Source of the DNA: Acridotheres tristis
Taxonomy: Eukaryota; Chordata; Aves; Passeriformes; Sturnidae
Assembly: GCA_037013685.1 (NCBI GenBank)
Contig: CM072897.1
Span: forward strand, 21,154,143 to 21,218,142
DNA: 64,000 nt
Reading direction: 5' to 3'
Shown here: piece after piece, positions 12,911 to 25,100 of the stretch
How positions within the stretch are numbered: position 1 is the first letter of the stretch
Layout: every line of letters starts with the position of its first letter
The notes under the pieces: generated by a model
What the model saw: the letters and a program-made list of their open reading frames with translations, nothing else
What the model was told of the DNA's origin: nothing
Databases searched by the model: none
Translations under genes and position numbers: made by a program

Positions 12911-14323
12911 TCACAGAATCATAGAATCATAGAATCATAGAACATGCTGAATTGGAAGGGACCCATCAGGATCATTGAGTCCAACTCCAGGCCCTATGCA
13001 GGACACCCCAAGAATCCCACTCTGTGCCTGAGAGCATTGTGCAAACTCCTTGAACTCAGATAGGTTTGGAGGTGTGACTGCTTCTCTGTGAATTCCAGTG
13101 CCTGACCACCCCCTCGGTAAAAAACCTTTTTCCTGATATCCAATCTAAACCTCCCCTCAGATCCAGATACTTCCTTGAGTCCTATCATGGGACATGAGAG
13201 TGAAGGGATCAGAGCTGCCCCTGTGGTGACTTTCAGGAAGATGTTGAAGAGCTCAATGAGGTCTCCCGTCAGTTCTCCTCTTCTCCAGGCTGAACACACC
13301 AAGTGCTCTCAGCTGCTCCTCATATGGCCCCTCCCGACCCTTCTCCATCCTTGTGACCTCCTTTGGACCCTCTCTAATGGCTTAATGTCTTCTTTATATT
13401 GCGCATATGGTTTGAGGTGAGGCCACCCCAGTGTAAAGCAGAGTGGGACAATCCCCTCCCTGACCCGGCTGGCAATGCTGGACTTGGTGCCCCCAGGACA
13501 GGGATTTTCCTCCTGGCTCCAGGACACTGCTGTCTCAGATCCAACTGGCCCTTGACCAGGACCCCCAAGTTGCTTCCTGCAGCTTCTCTCCAGCATCTCC
13601 TTCCCAGTCCATACACACAACCAGGACTGCTCCGTCTCAGGTGCAGAATCTGGCACTTGCCTTTGTTAAATTCCACATGGTTGGTGATTGCCCATCTCTC
13701 ATTTGTCAAGATGCCTCTCTCTGCAGGGCCTTCAAGGGTGTCAATAGCTCCTCTCAGTTTAGTGTTATTGGCAGACTTCCTTCGTGTTCCCTTAAGTCCT
13801 GCATCCAAGCCATTAATGAAGATGTTGAAGAGAACTTGGTTGAGGATGGAGCCCTGCAGAGCCCCATTAGTGACTGAACATCAGTCTGATGTCACCTCCC
13901 TCACTGTCCTTTGTGCCTGACCTGTGAGGTAGCTGTGGGCTGGACAGTTTGTCCAGAAGGATCCTGGCAGACTATATCAAAAGCTCTGCTGAAGTCCAAA
14001 AAGATCACATCTAGTGGCTTTCCTGGATCAAGCGGTTGGGTTACTCTGCTTTAGAAGGAAATAAGGCTTGACAAACAGGACTTTCTTCTCATGAAGTTGT
14101 GCTGGCTGTTGTTGATCCCAGCATTGCCTTCCAGGTATTTTTCAATACTTTCCAGAGTAATATTTTCCAGAATTTTACAGGGCACTGAAGCGAGCCTGAT
14201 AGGTGTGAATTTTCCAGGGTCCTCCTTCAGCAGCACGAGGGAAACTCTCCTTGCACTATGTAACCTCTGGAGCTGAATAAGAGGATATATTTTGCTCGGG
14301 GGACAACAACCCCATGGCTTCAT
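12911..14323 (-). mobile_element. CR1 LINE, 1.4-kb 3' copy with broken ORF2
   Basis: This is the longest CR1 copy here. Its 3' end lies at 12911, where the plus strand reads ACAGAATC followed by repeated ATAGAATC units (the complement of the GATTCTAT tail), then the GGAAGGGACCCATCAGGATC block and a GGACACCCCAAGAATCCCAC block near 13002. Further inward, minus-strand frames spell decayed CR1 ORF2 phrases: FRLDIRKKVF near 13115-13150, KEDIKPLERVQRRS near 13360-13400, FNKGKCQILHL near 13640-13680, VLFNIFING near 13800-13835, DFSRAFDIV near 13969-14000, and KSCLSSLISF near 14051-14080. The 5' part of the element is missing, and about 80 bases also seem to be lost inside the reverse transcriptase. 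Tail wording matches the 48.2-kb copy rather than those at 6.1 and 9.0 kb. Confidence 0.96.
13309..14323 (-). pseudogene. CR1 ORF2 reverse transcriptase remnant
   Basis: In the family, ORF2 encodes an endonuclease plus a reverse transcriptase that copies the element's own RNA at a nicked target. Only the reverse transcriptase C-terminal two thirds is present. Running down the minus strand I can see: a region with SVPCKILENITLESI (about 14130-14175); the block A relative LDFSRAFDIV, keeping its catalytic Asp (about 13969-14000); the block B relative LQGSILNQVLFNIFING (about 13808-13862); the block C position, normally FADDTK, now reading SANNTK (13755-13775, with ANNT at 13761-13772); and the LERVQRR end motif (about 13363-13383). 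Both block C catalytic aspartates are replaced by Asn, and the frame is broken in several places. The copy cannot make an active enzyme. Confidence 0.92.
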
Positions 14324-15658
14324 TCCTGGGGTGGGATGGGAATCATCAGTGTCCCAACAAAACCAAGACCTGGCTCTTGTGACTCGACCAACACAACCAG
14401 CTCATTCCTGCCTACGTTGCTGCGGATGTTACTGTGGCTCTGGCTTGTTCTTCCTCTGCTCTTACAGGAAGACCCCTCAAATCTCCAGCAGGTCTGGAGG
14501 CAGGGGATGCTGAAGTCTCAGTCAAATCTATTTGCCACCCAATTTCCAGGCTAGCATGGCAGACTTGAGCTGCAATAGTGAATCTGAGACCCTAAAAAAG
14601 GACGACGATGCTACCATGGGGACAGTCCTGCCTCCCTACAGTTTTTCACTTACAGAAACCCAAGGCACAATATGTCTTACAGCCTTGTAGCAAGGACTTA
14701 TTATCTCTGGGACTGGCCATCAGTTTGGGAATTTCAACCTTTCCCTTTCTGGAGGTTAACTACAGCTGCTTATTGGGGTAGATGGGCTTTGGAAGCAGAG
14801 CTGGAGAAACAGCACAAAATCCTCCTTGGTTCTATAAAATCTTCAAAATACCATTTGAAAAGAGACTAAATGTCAAAAAAGGTTGTTCATTTGGCATCCT
14901 TCATCTGCAGAGCTTTACAGCTCCCAGCACTCCTCTGTGGTCTGCTCAGCTGCAGCAGAGAAGAAGCTCTGTGCTGCTGCCTGAGGCCATGGCCATGAGG
15001 AATGATCACAAACCTGGGAAGGGCAACTTTATGCTTCCTGCTCCCTCTGAGTGTCAGATGCATAAGGATCAAAAAGCTTCCCCTCATTTTGCTTCATTGT
15101 TATGCTGTGAAACTGTAAATGTCCTGGCACAGGTGGCCTTGGAGCACCTTCACTGTGCAAGTCTAATACAAGATGACAAAAGAAAACCTTTGGTTCCTTC
15201 CAGCTGTTCCAAGAGGAAGGGAGCTGAAGCAGCAGAGCCCAGGGTGCTGGAATGGTCTCTGATCCCAGCTCCTCTGCTCAGAGGAGGTGGCCACTGGCTC
15301 TGGTATCCTGGACACAAGTCTCTGTTCTTGTTTCCCCATGGCTAGTTCCTGTGCAGGCAGGTCTGCTTGGGGTGTGTCAGCTGTGGGTAGTAAGCCAAGC
15401 TGACCTTGTTGGGCTGGCTCTGCAGAGTTCATCCACCTTTTGCTTTTCTTTTGTCTGCTGAACACATTTTTTATCCCTGAGACTTCAGCCCTAGCTCTGC
15501 ATGGAGAGGAGCTGCAGTTACATGTGCAAATGGGGCCAGCTCTTGCCTCCCTCTGTGGGGTTCTGGGGTCAGGAGTCGGCACAATGGACTGATCTTCATC
15601 AATCTGCTCGATCCACTGTCCCTGCCCAGAGCTGCCTGTGCCCTGGATGTGCAGCTGC
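14324..15658. other. Interval without a recognised feature
   Basis: No gene or repeat family recognised. A plus-strand 187-codon frame (14782-15345) and a minus-strand 189-codon frame (15163-15732) overlap each other and neither shows a family motif. Confidence 0.5.
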
Positions 15659-15670
15659 GGGGGGGGGGGG
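15659..15670. repeat. Poly-G run (12 G)
   Basis: Twelve consecutive G on the plus strand. A hotspot for length change and for sequencing or assembly error. Confidence 0.95.
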
Positions 15671-16963
15671 TGTCTGGCTGTGTGCCACACAGGGCCATCC
15701 CAGCTCTGCCACTGGCACTCCTGGCCTCTCAAATACAGCTCAACTGCGTATCAAAGAGTGTGTCCTGACATCGTGTTTCTGGCCACATGTTCAGGCAGAG
15801 ACACATTTGGAGGTGATTAATTAGTAGAAAGGAAACAGGTTTAGAAATGAGGACCAGCTGCCAGCTGAAACAGTGAGCAGTGGTAAGTTTATTGCAACGG
15901 CCAAAGGCTGTGAGCAGCAGCTTTGGATGGTTTTGGAGATTCCTTGCAGCTAATTGCCATGTGACAAATCTTTCTTGTCTCTGCTAGCAGCCGCTGTGGG
16001 GCTGAGCTTGTGGTCATCTGTGGTGCCTCAGCTAGAATGTTATTCAGAGTTAATCAACAGACAGGCTTGTTTTACACTACCAGTTGACCATGTTTGATTC
16101 AAAAAAGGCATGAGAGAAATGTTGGTGTGTTGGTGGCTGTTGAAGGCCACCATTTGAATGTCCCTAAGCTGACTGCTCCTGGGAAGGTCTCATGTGAGTT
16201 CTTCTGTGATCTGGCAGGGCTGGACACACAGCTCCAGTCCTTTCGGTGCAACCTTGTGGAGTGTCTCTAAATTCACTCCTGTAAGCATGCAACAAAATTA
16301 TTCTTTTCTTGACTTTTCTTAACATTCTTTCTGAATGTAGGACCCAACAAACTAGGAGATAGGGCACAAGAAAGGGCTATTGGGCAGGGAAGACCCTGCA
16401 TGAAAGCACGCTTGCTGAAGACTCCTGCCTTGTGTTGTCTACTGGGGCTCAGTCAGGTTTGACTTCCAGACAGGCATTTTGGGGGCTCTTCTCTGTAAAA
16501 AATTATCCCTCCCTTGAGTATCCTTCATTAAATATAGTCCTGTTGCCTCCATATTTTTTTCTGAGGTCACAATCTTCAGGATACCCCAAATGTGCATGAT
16601 TGTCCTTCTTTCCCTACCTCGTCCCCATGATTCCCATGTCTCCACGTCCTTGGTGGCTCAGCAAGGGCTGGTGGGGACAGTACCAATGTTCAGCTCCAGT
16701 GTGGGGCCAGGCTGGGAGAGGATACCATGCTGTGGGCTTGTGCCTCATTGAACTCCCAAGAATCCCAGGCTGCAACCCAGACATATCTATATATATGTGA
16801 GGCACCTTCTGCATGGGTGATTCAGACCTCCTGGAGAGGCCCTGAGAGAAGGTGGCTGAAAATCAGTTTCACCCTTGCAGAAATTGTGGTATTTCAGAAT
16901 TTGTACCTGTCCTCAAGAGGGTGGAAAAATGAACTTTTCAAAATCTTCCCTGGGCTGGAAATT
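15671..16963. other. Interval without a recognised feature
   Basis: No gene, repeat family or clear regulatory block seen. Frames are all under 110 codons. Confidence 0.5.
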
Positions 16964-16988
16964 AAAAAAAAAAAAAAAAAAAAAAAAA
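16964..16988. repeat. Poly-A run (25 A)
   Basis: Twenty-five consecutive A on the plus strand. It could be a simple mononucleotide repeat or the tail of an old retroposed transcript. I see no polyadenylation signal at the usual distance upstream and no clear target-site duplication, so a simple repeat is more likely. CR1 does not leave poly-A tails. Confidence 0.9.
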
Positions 16989-19904
16989 GGCAGCAATGCT
17001 CAATTCTAGAATCATTTTCAATTCCCACATGCTAACCTGTGCCCTCTGGAGCTGGTGGGGCATCACTCTTTTCCCCAGACCAAGCTTTGCAGGAGGTTTC
17101 ATGTCAAGCCAATGTCAAACTGCTCAGGTTTGGCTAAACAAGTCTGAGGCTTGGTCTTTGGGAGAAAATCAGAACTGTCTTGGAGAGAAGGCATCACATT
17201 TGCAGAAGCCATGTGTTCCACCAGAAAACTTGTCACCAATGCTGTAGGCGAGTGAGGCTTGGCTGAACAAGAAGAGCAGAATGTGCCAAAAGTGGGAACA
17301 AACAAGCCTGCACAGGTCTGGGCACCTCTGCTCAGCACTGAGCCCATGGGCAGAGCAGTGTGGAGTTCAGGCACCTGTGGCTGGGTGGGAAGGACCACCT
17401 GAAAGTTACTAATGGAGGTAACCAGAGTCCATGGTGAAAGCATGGAGTATCTTTCTCCTGCCACATCCCCCAGAGCAAATGCTTAGAAGTGGATGTCTTA
17501 GAAGTGGGTAAGTCAGTATTACACTGGCTGGGAGCTCCCAGTCCTTCACCTCATGTGTGGGGTCCACGGCTGAGGCTCTCCATCCCCACAAAACAGTGGG
17601 ATGCCAAGCTGGAAGGGCACGCAGAGGGACAGATGGGCAAGTGGGAGGGATCTGCACTCTGGCTGGGTCTATCTTTTTGTTACTGAGAGGAACAAGAATA
17701 ATGAAATGCCTCATTCTTTTATTTCCCTTAGGACTGGCTTGGGCTGTTGGTAGGGCTGATCTGTGCAGCAGATGATCTCCTCCTTGAGGCTGGGAAGAAG
17801 TAACCATTTTCTGCGAAAAAACATGAATTAATATCACAGGAGATGACATTACCTGCAGCAAGGCCTGACAGCACCTAATGTGAACCAGCAGCTCCCAGGC
17901 CCAGGGCTGTCCACAGACACACCCAGCACCCTGCTTAGGGCTAATTATGACTCCTTTTTTGGAGATGTTTGGCCAGGGAAGTTGCTGATGTGGTAGGGGA
18001 TGGTCTCCCCATATTGAGGGATGTGGATCCTGCAGTTTCAGGCACCCTTGAGGTGCCTGACCCAGGATATTTGGCTGCTGTCCTTGTGGGACACCTGCTC
18101 TGGTTACAGCGGGGCATTGCAAAAGATACCCACATGGGCCTGGGATGGTGGTTTAAGGTCTGGGTGAAGGGGGGACTCAGGTGCCCTGGGGTGGGGATGC
18201 TGTGCAAGAACCTGGGTGGGGAGGAGCAAGTGATCCTCAGAGACAGGAGAGCAGGTGGAGGCAATCCCATTGTGGAGACAGGAGTTCTCTGGGGGTGTCC
18301 TCCCTGGCCCCACAGCCATGGGCAGGTGGGGCGCTGCCCCTCCAAGATGCTCCCCTGGCTGCAAAGCCCCACAACCAGGAGAACTCAAAGGCACTTTGCC
18401 CTTCCAGAGTGAGCCAGACCTCGTGCCTGGTACGGGAGCAGCAGGCAGAGCTCAATTTAACTGGGCTAATTAAAGTGTAGGACCACTGAGAGTGTTCAAG
18501 AGGGCAGTGTATTTGGGATGTCACATGTGTATCTCAGGTGTTTTCCCTGCTTTATCCATTCCCTCCCCAGGAGAGCTCAGCAGAGAGCTGAAATTCAGAG
18601 CTGCAGGGACTACCCTATCACTCACCATCTCTCATTCCCATTGCTTCTTGCAGTGGGCCGCTCTTCCCATGACCTGCCATGACTGATCCTCTGAAAAGTT
18701 CATAGCCAGGCTGGGACGGGAGCTGGGGGAGGGCATGGGGCCCCTACTGTGCCGTGGCCTCTCTGTGTCCAGACTGCTGAGTCCTGATGGGCTAACAAGG
18801 GCTGCTGGCTGGGAGCCAGGCTTGGCATCAGTTAGGACCACACAGGGACCTGCACCTCTCAGTCCCAGTCTGAACTGGTGGGCAGAGCCTTGTGCTGCTG
18901 GATGGTGCTATTTCCAGCTGTGGGGCCTGGATCCATCCTGGTGCTGCCAGCTGGTTCTGCCCCAGTTGCACCAGCTCTGGCTGGCTGTACCTTCATCCTC
19001 CTTGGTAGCAGAGGAGGATGGGCTGGCAGCTCTAAGCTGACACTCAGCTGCTGTGTTGGGGTGGTCTCTGCTCCTGGGGTGACGAGCAGGTACATCTTCA
19101 CCTTCGGGTCAGTGTACGGGTGAAGTGTGGCTGCATCCCAGCTGCAGTTGCTGAAGTTTCCAGCCAACATGGAAAACTCAAGCCCATGTGTTAGAGGGGT
19201 GGGAAAACAGCAGGTGAAAATACAGATGGGTGTTTATGAAAAGTTTTTGTCACTTTTTAAATTGGCAGTGGCATTTTGCTGGCTTTCTGATGGAGTTGTG
19301 GTGGAATGGTGTGGGCACAGTTTGTTTGGATGTGTGTCCTTGGGAACATAATAATGGCTAGCCAGGTTTTAGATCAACTTCCAATCCTAGAGGTAAGGCA
19401 GGAAGCCACCACCTGTGTAGCCCAGAACTATCAATCAAACCAACTCCTCTTTGAGGGATGGTGGAAGGGAACTCACTTTCATTCAGTCCTTTTTGGGCAG
19501 CTATGAATAGAGGCAGGAGGTGAATTTCTGGAGAAGTGGGTAGGCTGATCCTCATGGAATGTGGCACAGCTCACTGACTCTAGGCCCTTGCTTCCTTCCT
19601 GATGTGAGTTGCGCAGGGATGCTTTGGACATAGAGCCATGAATCAGGTGGATATCCTGGTTCATGGAGACATTTCCTGGTGCAAGGAAATGTTCAACACA
19701 GGGTGAAATGTCTCATGGTGCTCTCAGACCCAGTGATCTCTCACTTCTGTGGCCGCAGGAATTAACTGCCTGCTCTGGAAGCAGAGTTGGCCTCAAACCC
19801 GCTGCCACAGTGGCAGAGGTGGTGATGAGGAGGGGGTCCTTTCTCTCAGCAGACTACCACTTCTAAACCCATCTTCCTAACACAGACCGGCTTTGAAGGA
19901 AAGC
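16989..19904. other. Gene-free stretch, nothing recognised
   Basis: About 2.9 kb without a supported feature. A minus-strand frame of 237 codons (17409-18122) is the longest; it has antisense competitors and no recognisable domain. A short segment at 17474-17507 is flanked by an acceptor-like pyrimidine run ending CAG and by GTAAGT, but at 34 nt it is too small to trust. Confidence 0.55.
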
Positions 19905-20290
19905 TCCTGAGTATGCGTTTCATTAAGATTTAATAAAGCAGCTGCCTGCTCCTGAAGAACAAAATGATTATTAGACCCTTTATTGAGGATTAATAGCTAT
20001 GTAATCAGCACATATCTGGTTCCTACAGGCATCTATTACATAGCTTCTAAACCTCAGTGAATATGTTTCTAATTGGCTTTTAAGAACATGCTGTTGCTTT
20101 ATTAAACCCTAATTAAATGCATATTGGGTGAAGTCCATTCAGAAGTGGTTATTGTGAACTACTTGTCATTACCTAATATGTGCAGCCTAATGGGCCTTCA
20201 GCTTATTTGCTCTGTTAATTGTTAGATTTTATGGCCTTTGCTTGGGCTTTGTTTTTGCAAACTGGGTTGAATATGTTGTTCTCTTCCCTA
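19905..20290. promoter_or_regulatory. AT-rich block, candidate conserved enhancer
   Basis: Against a GC-rich background, about 385 bases become AT-rich without being low-complexity or a known repeat. The block holds several homeodomain cores: TAATTA at 20110-20115, followed at once by the POU-like ATGCATAT (20117-20124), and TTAATTGTTA at 20215-20224. Further ATTA/TAAT cores occur around 19922-19995. There is no open frame of note. Such islands in vertebrate gene deserts are often conserved non-coding enhancers. That reading is inference from composition and motifs; conservation has not been tested. Confidence 0.45.
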
Positions 20291-21182
20291 TTCAAAGCCT
20301 TCCCAAGAAATGGGTACTGCTGGACAGGCAGGGTCTGGCACTGGGTTTGAAGAGCAGAGCAGATTGGGAGAGGCTCTTCCCAGTCTACAGATTCTTTTAG
20401 AAATGCTATGTGTCTCCTGCTTGCATTGGGCTCAACACTGGTGGAAAACAAGTCTTCAGGATGGGCTGAAGGTTTCAAGATGGGCTCCAGCCTGGACCAC
20501 TGTGGGGCCACCTTGGGGCTAGAGAGAAAGGCCTTTACCAGGCTCAGCTGCAGCTTCCACTTGGGACCTGACAAACCCTCCAGCCTTGCCTATATCCATT
20601 TCCTGCCAGGTGGAAGTTCTAGATGGGGCGGCCACACCAGCCACCAGCAGCTTCATCTTTGGCTTGTCTTGGTGCCTGCAAAATAGGGGTTCTGGTTCTG
20701 CCTTCACACAGTCTCTGAGCTCCATCAAGCATCAGTTACATGTCTGAAAGCCTCTTTCCCAAAACCCTGTGAGCATAAATTGTAAGACACCCAAAATTAG
20801 AGGATGTGTAGGAGGTTGGAGTACAGACTCTGGATGGACAGCAGAACAAGGGATGCTGATGTGGTGTTTCAGCAGAAAACAATGCTAATGAGAGGATGCG
20901 AAATTGAGCAGTATGGCATGACTGAGCTCTGGGAAATTGTATGGATTTTGTTTTGAAACCTGTTTTCTGTATTTTTTTTTCTAGCAGTATCAGGACATAT
21001 CCTTTCAGCAGATTCAGGACAGGCCATTTCCAGGTCAGGTTATGGAAAAAATGGCACTTTGTAATCTGCTGTTGTATGATGCTTTCTAAGGCAAAATGGA
21101 AAAGTCAAAATCAAGGAACATCAGAATCAGAGCAAAAATGGTTCTGTTTGCCCAAATTGAGTGGGGGTTTTTTGGGTTTTTT
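20291..21182. other. Interval without a recognised feature
   Basis: No gene or repeat family recognised. Composition returns to the GC-rich background, then becomes AT-richer from about 20760 without a motif pattern I would name. Confidence 0.5.
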
Positions 21183-21197
21183 GGGGGGGGGGGGGGG
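21183..21197. repeat. Poly-G run (15 G) next to T/G runs
   Basis: Fifteen consecutive G, preceded by alternating runs of G and T (from about 21163) and followed by a G/A stretch to about 21212. The frames through it (Phe/Gly-rich) are artefacts. Likely unstable in length and prone to assembly error. Confidence 0.93.
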
Positions 21198-21212
21198 AGG
21201 GGGAGAGGAAGG

Positions 21213-22911
21213 AATTTTCCGTTGTTGAAGAATTTCAGAAGTGCCCAGAGTTTCTCAGAGGGAGACAGTGCCAGCCATTAGCACAGCATCTAGGCCCTAT
21301 CTTCTGCCCTGCTCTGCTGCCCCACTCTCCAGTGAGTCCGAGTGCCGTTCTCGGGGCGCAGGTGCCTCCCTGGCAGTGCCACGAGGTCCGTCAGGGACAT
21401 CTCAGTGTGTCAGGGTGTGTCTGGCTCTGCGGTGGGTGGAGGCAGGCTGTCACAGTTCAGAGGGAAAGCCGGTTATCCTGGGATATCTCCAGCTGCTCAA
21501 CTACAGAGGCAGCGCTGCCAGTGGCTGCCTGACCCTTGTGCCCACATCACGGTGTCTCCTGTACTGCTTGGGCTGTCACCCCTGCCCCTACTCCAACGTC
21601 TTGCACGGGGCTAAGCTCAGCTCCCAGCCACAGGCTGCCCTGGCCAGGCAGAGCACTTGGGGCTGGCTCTGGTAAAAGTCTCTGCCCCTGACAGCTGCCT
21701 CTTGATCCTCAGCTTCCTGCTACTCCGGATGCTCTGACTCATGGAGAATGAGCACCTCGCCCGAACTTTCACCTCCAACTTGAACCACCCCCAAGTCAAA
21801 CTTGCTAATGCTTGAAATCTTCAGTTAGCCTGCCTCCCCCTACTTTCTTTTAGGTTTTCCAGCCTTTGTACTTTCTTCAACCCTGTTGGAAACAAGAGTG
21901 CCAAAATACTTTGCAAAAGGCTGTTCTTGCAGTGCTTCCCAGACTTTGCCTCACTAGGAAATGCCGGAAACTGTGGGAGCAAGCCTGCTCGCTGGAGAGC
22001 CTCAGCACAGGTTTTGCAGACCCTGGAGATCTGGAGAAGCTTGAACTTCCCCAGGCATGGACCTCTTTCCAAAGCCAACAGGAACTCGGAAACTTTGGGG
22101 CCTCTTTGGTTTTTCTCCTCTCTAGATCTTGGATTTTTCAACCTAACCTTTGTATTATATTTATATGTTGTGTGAATATGACCTTATTTTTCTAATTAGG
22201 GTCCCAAATTCCTCATGAAATCTGCCTGCAGGCCAGGGTTTGTCTTGCCTGACTTAAGGCCAAATCAGAGAGGTATCCACGCTTGGAGCTGTATTTCCTC
22301 GCCCTCCTTCAGAGCCAATTGACAAAGAAAGCGATCCAGACCTTGGAGGCAGTTCTCCTGGGAAAAGGGTTCCCCTTTTCTGTGGCAAAAGGGGGAAACC
22401 ACACAGCTGAATGAAGGAACATCAAAGGCTTTAAGGGGCATCACTAAGAGAAGCCAAAGAGAACCTCCTTCTCTTCTCCTGCCTGAGCTTCAGTGGGGAT
22501 GGAGATCCATGTGCTCTGCAGAGACAATTTGGTCTGAAATTTAAGACCAATGAACCATTTGTTTGTTCATTTAACATTTCCCAATGACTTTGCTGCTGGC
22601 TATTTTATTTCAATGGGCTTCCCCTTCCTCTAACTTTATCAAGATTTTCTTCTCCTTCCTAGAAAATGCAGGGGAAAGGGGAGAGGAGAATGTTTCCTTT
22701 CCTGTGGAAATAGCATTTGACTTCTTACCTGCCCTGTGTGGGGAAAGAGGGAAAAATTCACAGCAAAGCTGAAAATCAAAAATTTTCACTTTGAAATTTC
22801 CCTAAAAATAAAAGAAGCAGCATTTTTGGCAAATCCTTTTGTCCATAATGTCCTTTTGTTCCATTTGCAGCCATGGAGATGAGTCTCGGGGCAGGGGGGA
22901 TTCCTGCTGAC
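21213..22911. other. Interval without a recognised feature
   Basis: No gene or repeat family recognised. Frames up to 144 codons are overlapped by others and show no motif. The part after about 22540 is AT-richer. Confidence 0.5.
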
Positions 22912-23223
22912 TGAATCACAGAATCAGAGAATCAGTAGGTTGGAAGAGACTTTCAAGATCGAGTCCAACCCATGCCCTGACAGCTTGATTAAACCATGGC
23001 ACCAAGTGCCACATCCAGTCTTTTTTTAAACACATCCAGGGATTGTAACTCCACCACCTCCCCAGGCAGACCATTCCAGTACTTTATTATCCTTTCCATG
23101 AAAAACTTTCTCCTAATATCTAACCTCTATCTCCCTTGGCACAGCTTGAGACTGTGTCCTCTGGTTCTATCAGTGCTGCCTGGAGAAAGAGACCAACCCC
23201 ACCTGACTACAATCACCTTTCAG
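22912..23223 (-). mobile_element. CR1 LINE, 3' end fragment, minus orientation
   Basis: The plus strand begins with the complement of the CR1 tail (CTGAATCACAGAATCAGAGA near 22911), then GGTTGGAAGAGACTTTCAAG, the CCATGCCCTGACAGCTTGAT block, ACTCCACCACCTCCCCAGGC near 23047, and ends in the CAACCCCACCTGACTACAAT and CACCTTTCAGG blocks near 23195-23223. The wording matches the CR1 branch whose 3' region reads as GTGGTGGAGT on the sense strand, different from the copies at 6.1 and 9.0 kb. It is 5'-truncated and non-coding. Confidence 0.94.
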
Positions 23224-25100
23224 GGAGCCTGGCTGTGCTGGGAAGAGCAGAGTGGTGGCACACTGGGATCATGGCTTCTGGCTCACCAGCTTTCCTTTTC
23301 CACAGCCTCTCCTGACCTTTGCATGTGACCAGTGATGTCAGTGCTATTTCCCTCTGGTGCCCACATCCCCCTGCTGACCCTGCAGGTTGCCCAGCTGAGG
23401 GTGGACATGGCTGTGGAGGCCCCACCAGGGAGGGGATCTGGATCCCTTTGTTTTCCTTCCTCTCTCGACATTCCCCCTTGGCCATGGATCATCTGGCGGG
23501 ACCCAGCAAGTCTTGCAGCAAAGATGAGCAAAAAAAAAAATCTCCTTATGCCTGTAAAAGGAAGAAGGACACCATGGCAGAGACAGGCCGTCTGATACAG
23601 CTCCACTTTCTGCTGTGGAGGCGGGAAGCCTTTTGGACAGGATTTATTTTGTATAGTCTTCCACGCAAACTGGATCCCCCTCCCCTCCTGGCCTGCCTGG
23701 CCTTAAATCATATCCTTTGTAATGACATTTCATGCTTGTGTGGCGCCTCGCTTCTGAGCATCCCCAAGTGCTCTGTAAACGGATGTCTCAGAGCCTGCCA
23801 GGAGGTTGCAGTACCACCCCTCCACCCCCCGCCATCAAGGGAAGGTGATAAACCCTTCCCACATCTCACCTGGGTACCTGACCATGCCTGTATTGGTGCT
23901 GCAGCTTCCCCTGCATTCATCTGGACTGCCTTCCCACCCCAGCCACCTCCTTGGAGATCTCTGTCCCTTCTGGGGTGCCCAGGGTGAGGTACCCAGGGCA
24001 CTGAGCAGCTCCAGTCTAAGTTGATGGGATGCTGCCCTGCAATCTGGCACATGGCCTGAAGCCTCACCTCTCACCTGAGAAGTCCCTGCCAGGGAATCAG
24101 CATAGCTGTCCCCCTTCATCAGAGCTGCAGGATCAACCAAAAGCCACCCTCTGTGTCCCCAGACCCCATTTTTGGTCAGGAATGGATTTTTCTAGTACAC
24201 TGTGCCCTGGGGCAAGTAGGGTGTTAATGGCATGGAATTTTTGCTTGCTGAATCCAAATAATACAACATTTCAGATTCCCTCTTCCCTGTCCAAGCCCTT
24301 GGCTGTCATCAGGTCCTCCTTGGTCCTGTCCAGAGGTTTCTCCACAGCTGAAGGGTCCCAAGAGATGCAGAGGTTTTTGTCGGACGCTGCTCTGGCTTGG
24401 CCCAGCAGCAGAAGCAGTCTGCCTGCCCGGATCTGCTCCAGCTCCTTCAGCTGCTTGGCTTCCTCTGCTGCACACCCTGGGCTGTGAGTGGCATTGCTGA
24501 GGTACAGACAGCTGGGTGGCTGCTGCATCCAAGCAGGATTTTGGGCTCTGATAGGTGGTTTTAGAGGTTGTCTCAAGCTACCTACTTCTTTTCGGTGAAG
24601 ATTGCCCTCCTGAGAAAAGTCCTTTTAATTTCCCCTGGAGCTGGAAAGCTACAGCCCAAGAGCTGACTGCAGACAGGGATGCCTTTTGCATGGAAGCCAG
24701 TGGTGATGCAAGCTGGGAATAGAGAGGTTAACTCTGGGTGTAGGTGATGCCTTCTTCCAGTTCAGCTGGTCATTGCTGGGAAATCAATGCAGAAATGTCC
24801 ACCGTCAGTTTGGTTGTCTCCTGGTGCTGATGGTACAGCCCCCTCTCAGGGGTCTGGAGGATGGACCTCGAGTCTGCTGTGCCACTGCAGCTGCTTCTGT
24901 GCAGAGCAGAGCTGGTGACCTGCTCCAAACCTCCAAGGACTTGGATGCAGGTCTCCAGTGAGCTCTGTGAGTACCAGGCTGCTATGGTCTTCTTTTTCCT
25001 CTACAGAAAGCCAGCTTCATTCTTCTAAGGCACTGAGAGGAAAAAGATTGGAACTTGAGGGAAGGTTTGTGGGGAAGTGGGGAAAAGCAAATGCTCTTGT
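23224..25100. other. Gene-free stretch, nothing recognised
   Basis: No supported gene or repeat family. A plus-strand frame of 222 codons starts inside the region (23319-23987). It is opposed by minus-strand frames of 107 to 119 codons and shows no family motif. Confidence 0.5.

Noticed and set aside
17474..17507. 34-base segment between acceptor-like and GTAAGT words
   Set aside because: Too short for a normal exon, with no partner exon; probably chance.
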